52,600 nt of DNA, taken from contig CBFHVG010000049.1 in the NCBI GenBank assembly GCA_965659005.1, forward strand, positions 1 through 52,600, given 5' to 3'. Source of the stretch: CAYPTY01 sp965659005 (GTDB lineage: Bacteria; Bacteroidota; Rhodothermia; Balneolales; Balneolaceae). Within the stretch, counting starts at the first letter, position 1, and every line of letters begins with the position of its first letter. The notes under the pieces were generated by a model. It had not been told where the DNA came from. It ran no database searches and saw only the letters and a program-made list of their open reading frames with translations. This document shows, piece after piece, positions 52,435 to 52,600 of this stretch. Position numbers and translations under genes: made by a program.

Positions 52435-52600
52435 ATGAAAAAATATATATCTCTTATAGCATGTTCAATGCTAAGCTCATCACTCTTATTTGGTCAGCCG
52501 GCCATGTGATGCAAGGCGCAGGATCATTTAATTTGTCTATGGGTGGTGCCGCAACTGGCCAATCACTAGACGTTTAGGGCTCGTTATTATGGAATCCAGC
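52435..52600 (+). pseudogene. Broken FadL/OmpP1-type outer-membrane protein gene (runs off the window)
   Basis: From the ATG at 52435 the frame gives a signal peptide (MKKYISLIACSMLSSSLLFG) and stops at TGA 52507. Another frame then reads HVMQGAGSFNLSMGGAATGQ followed by SLDV, a stop (TAG 52575-52577) and GSLLWNPA. This is the mature N-terminus of FadL/OmpP1 transporters (GAGxxxxSMGGAxTGxxLDxSGxLxWNPA). A frame change near 52500 plus an in-frame stop within 80 bases indicate a pseudogene, or sequencing error near a contig end. Confidence 0.65.

Overview
The window looks like a chromosomal core region of a moderately AT-rich bacterium of the Bacteroidota/Rhodothermota-Balneolota group. Four things point there. 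A type IX secretion (T9SS) C-terminal sorting domain survives as a gene fragment. There is a broken FadL/OmpP1-type outer-membrane protein. At least one promoter has the Bacteroidota form (TTTG-N19-TAnnTTTC). The long-form aconitase, type III PKS operon and RND genes also suit a free-living, probably marine, aerobe. The genus-level placement is inference.

Left part (1-11646, mostly minus strand): rplM-rpsI-rpsB-tsf-pyrH, then frr-smc and the start of ispH. The usual pyrH-frr neighbourhood is split by about 3.6 kb of AT-rich DNA on the opposite strand (about 4460-8085). This holds a decayed gene remnant, two adjacent short ORFs encoding peptides with textbook double-glycine leaders, a hairpin, a CPBP-family membrane protein and a peptidase-containing ABC exporter. 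I read it as an undescribed two-peptide bacteriocin or signalling-peptide cassette.

Middle part (11823-27404): acnA on the plus strand, then a minus-strand series. That series is a three-gene type III polyketide synthase / methyltransferase / flavin monooxygenase operon, a MATE transporter, a very large NtrY-like orphan histidine kinase, rsfS, a LytR C-terminal-domain protein and a small exported protein. A divergent plus-strand operon follows: queA-ispD-ispF-dedA.

Translation/transcription core (27421-40506): tRNA-Thr, Tyr, Gly, Thr, then tuf, tRNA-Trp, secE, nusG, rplKAJL and rpoBC, in the order known from many bacteria. tuf differs visibly in codon use from its neighbours. rpoB and rpoC both appear to use TTG starts behind strong Shine-Dalgarno sequences. 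A hairpin separates rplL from rpoB and a strong terminator follows rpoC.

Right part (40535-52600): a YtxH-like protein, then an efflux system made of one lipoprotein membrane-fusion protein and two different RND pump subunits with no TolC gene. Next come a fructose-6-phosphate-aldolase-type transaldolase and a DinB/BstA-like protein. A plus-strand sulfur-handling operon (SQR-like flavoprotein, TusE/DsrC-like, DsrE2-like) ends in a terminator. The window closes in a FadL-type gene with a frame change and an in-frame stop. No gene-free stretch exceeds 300 bases.
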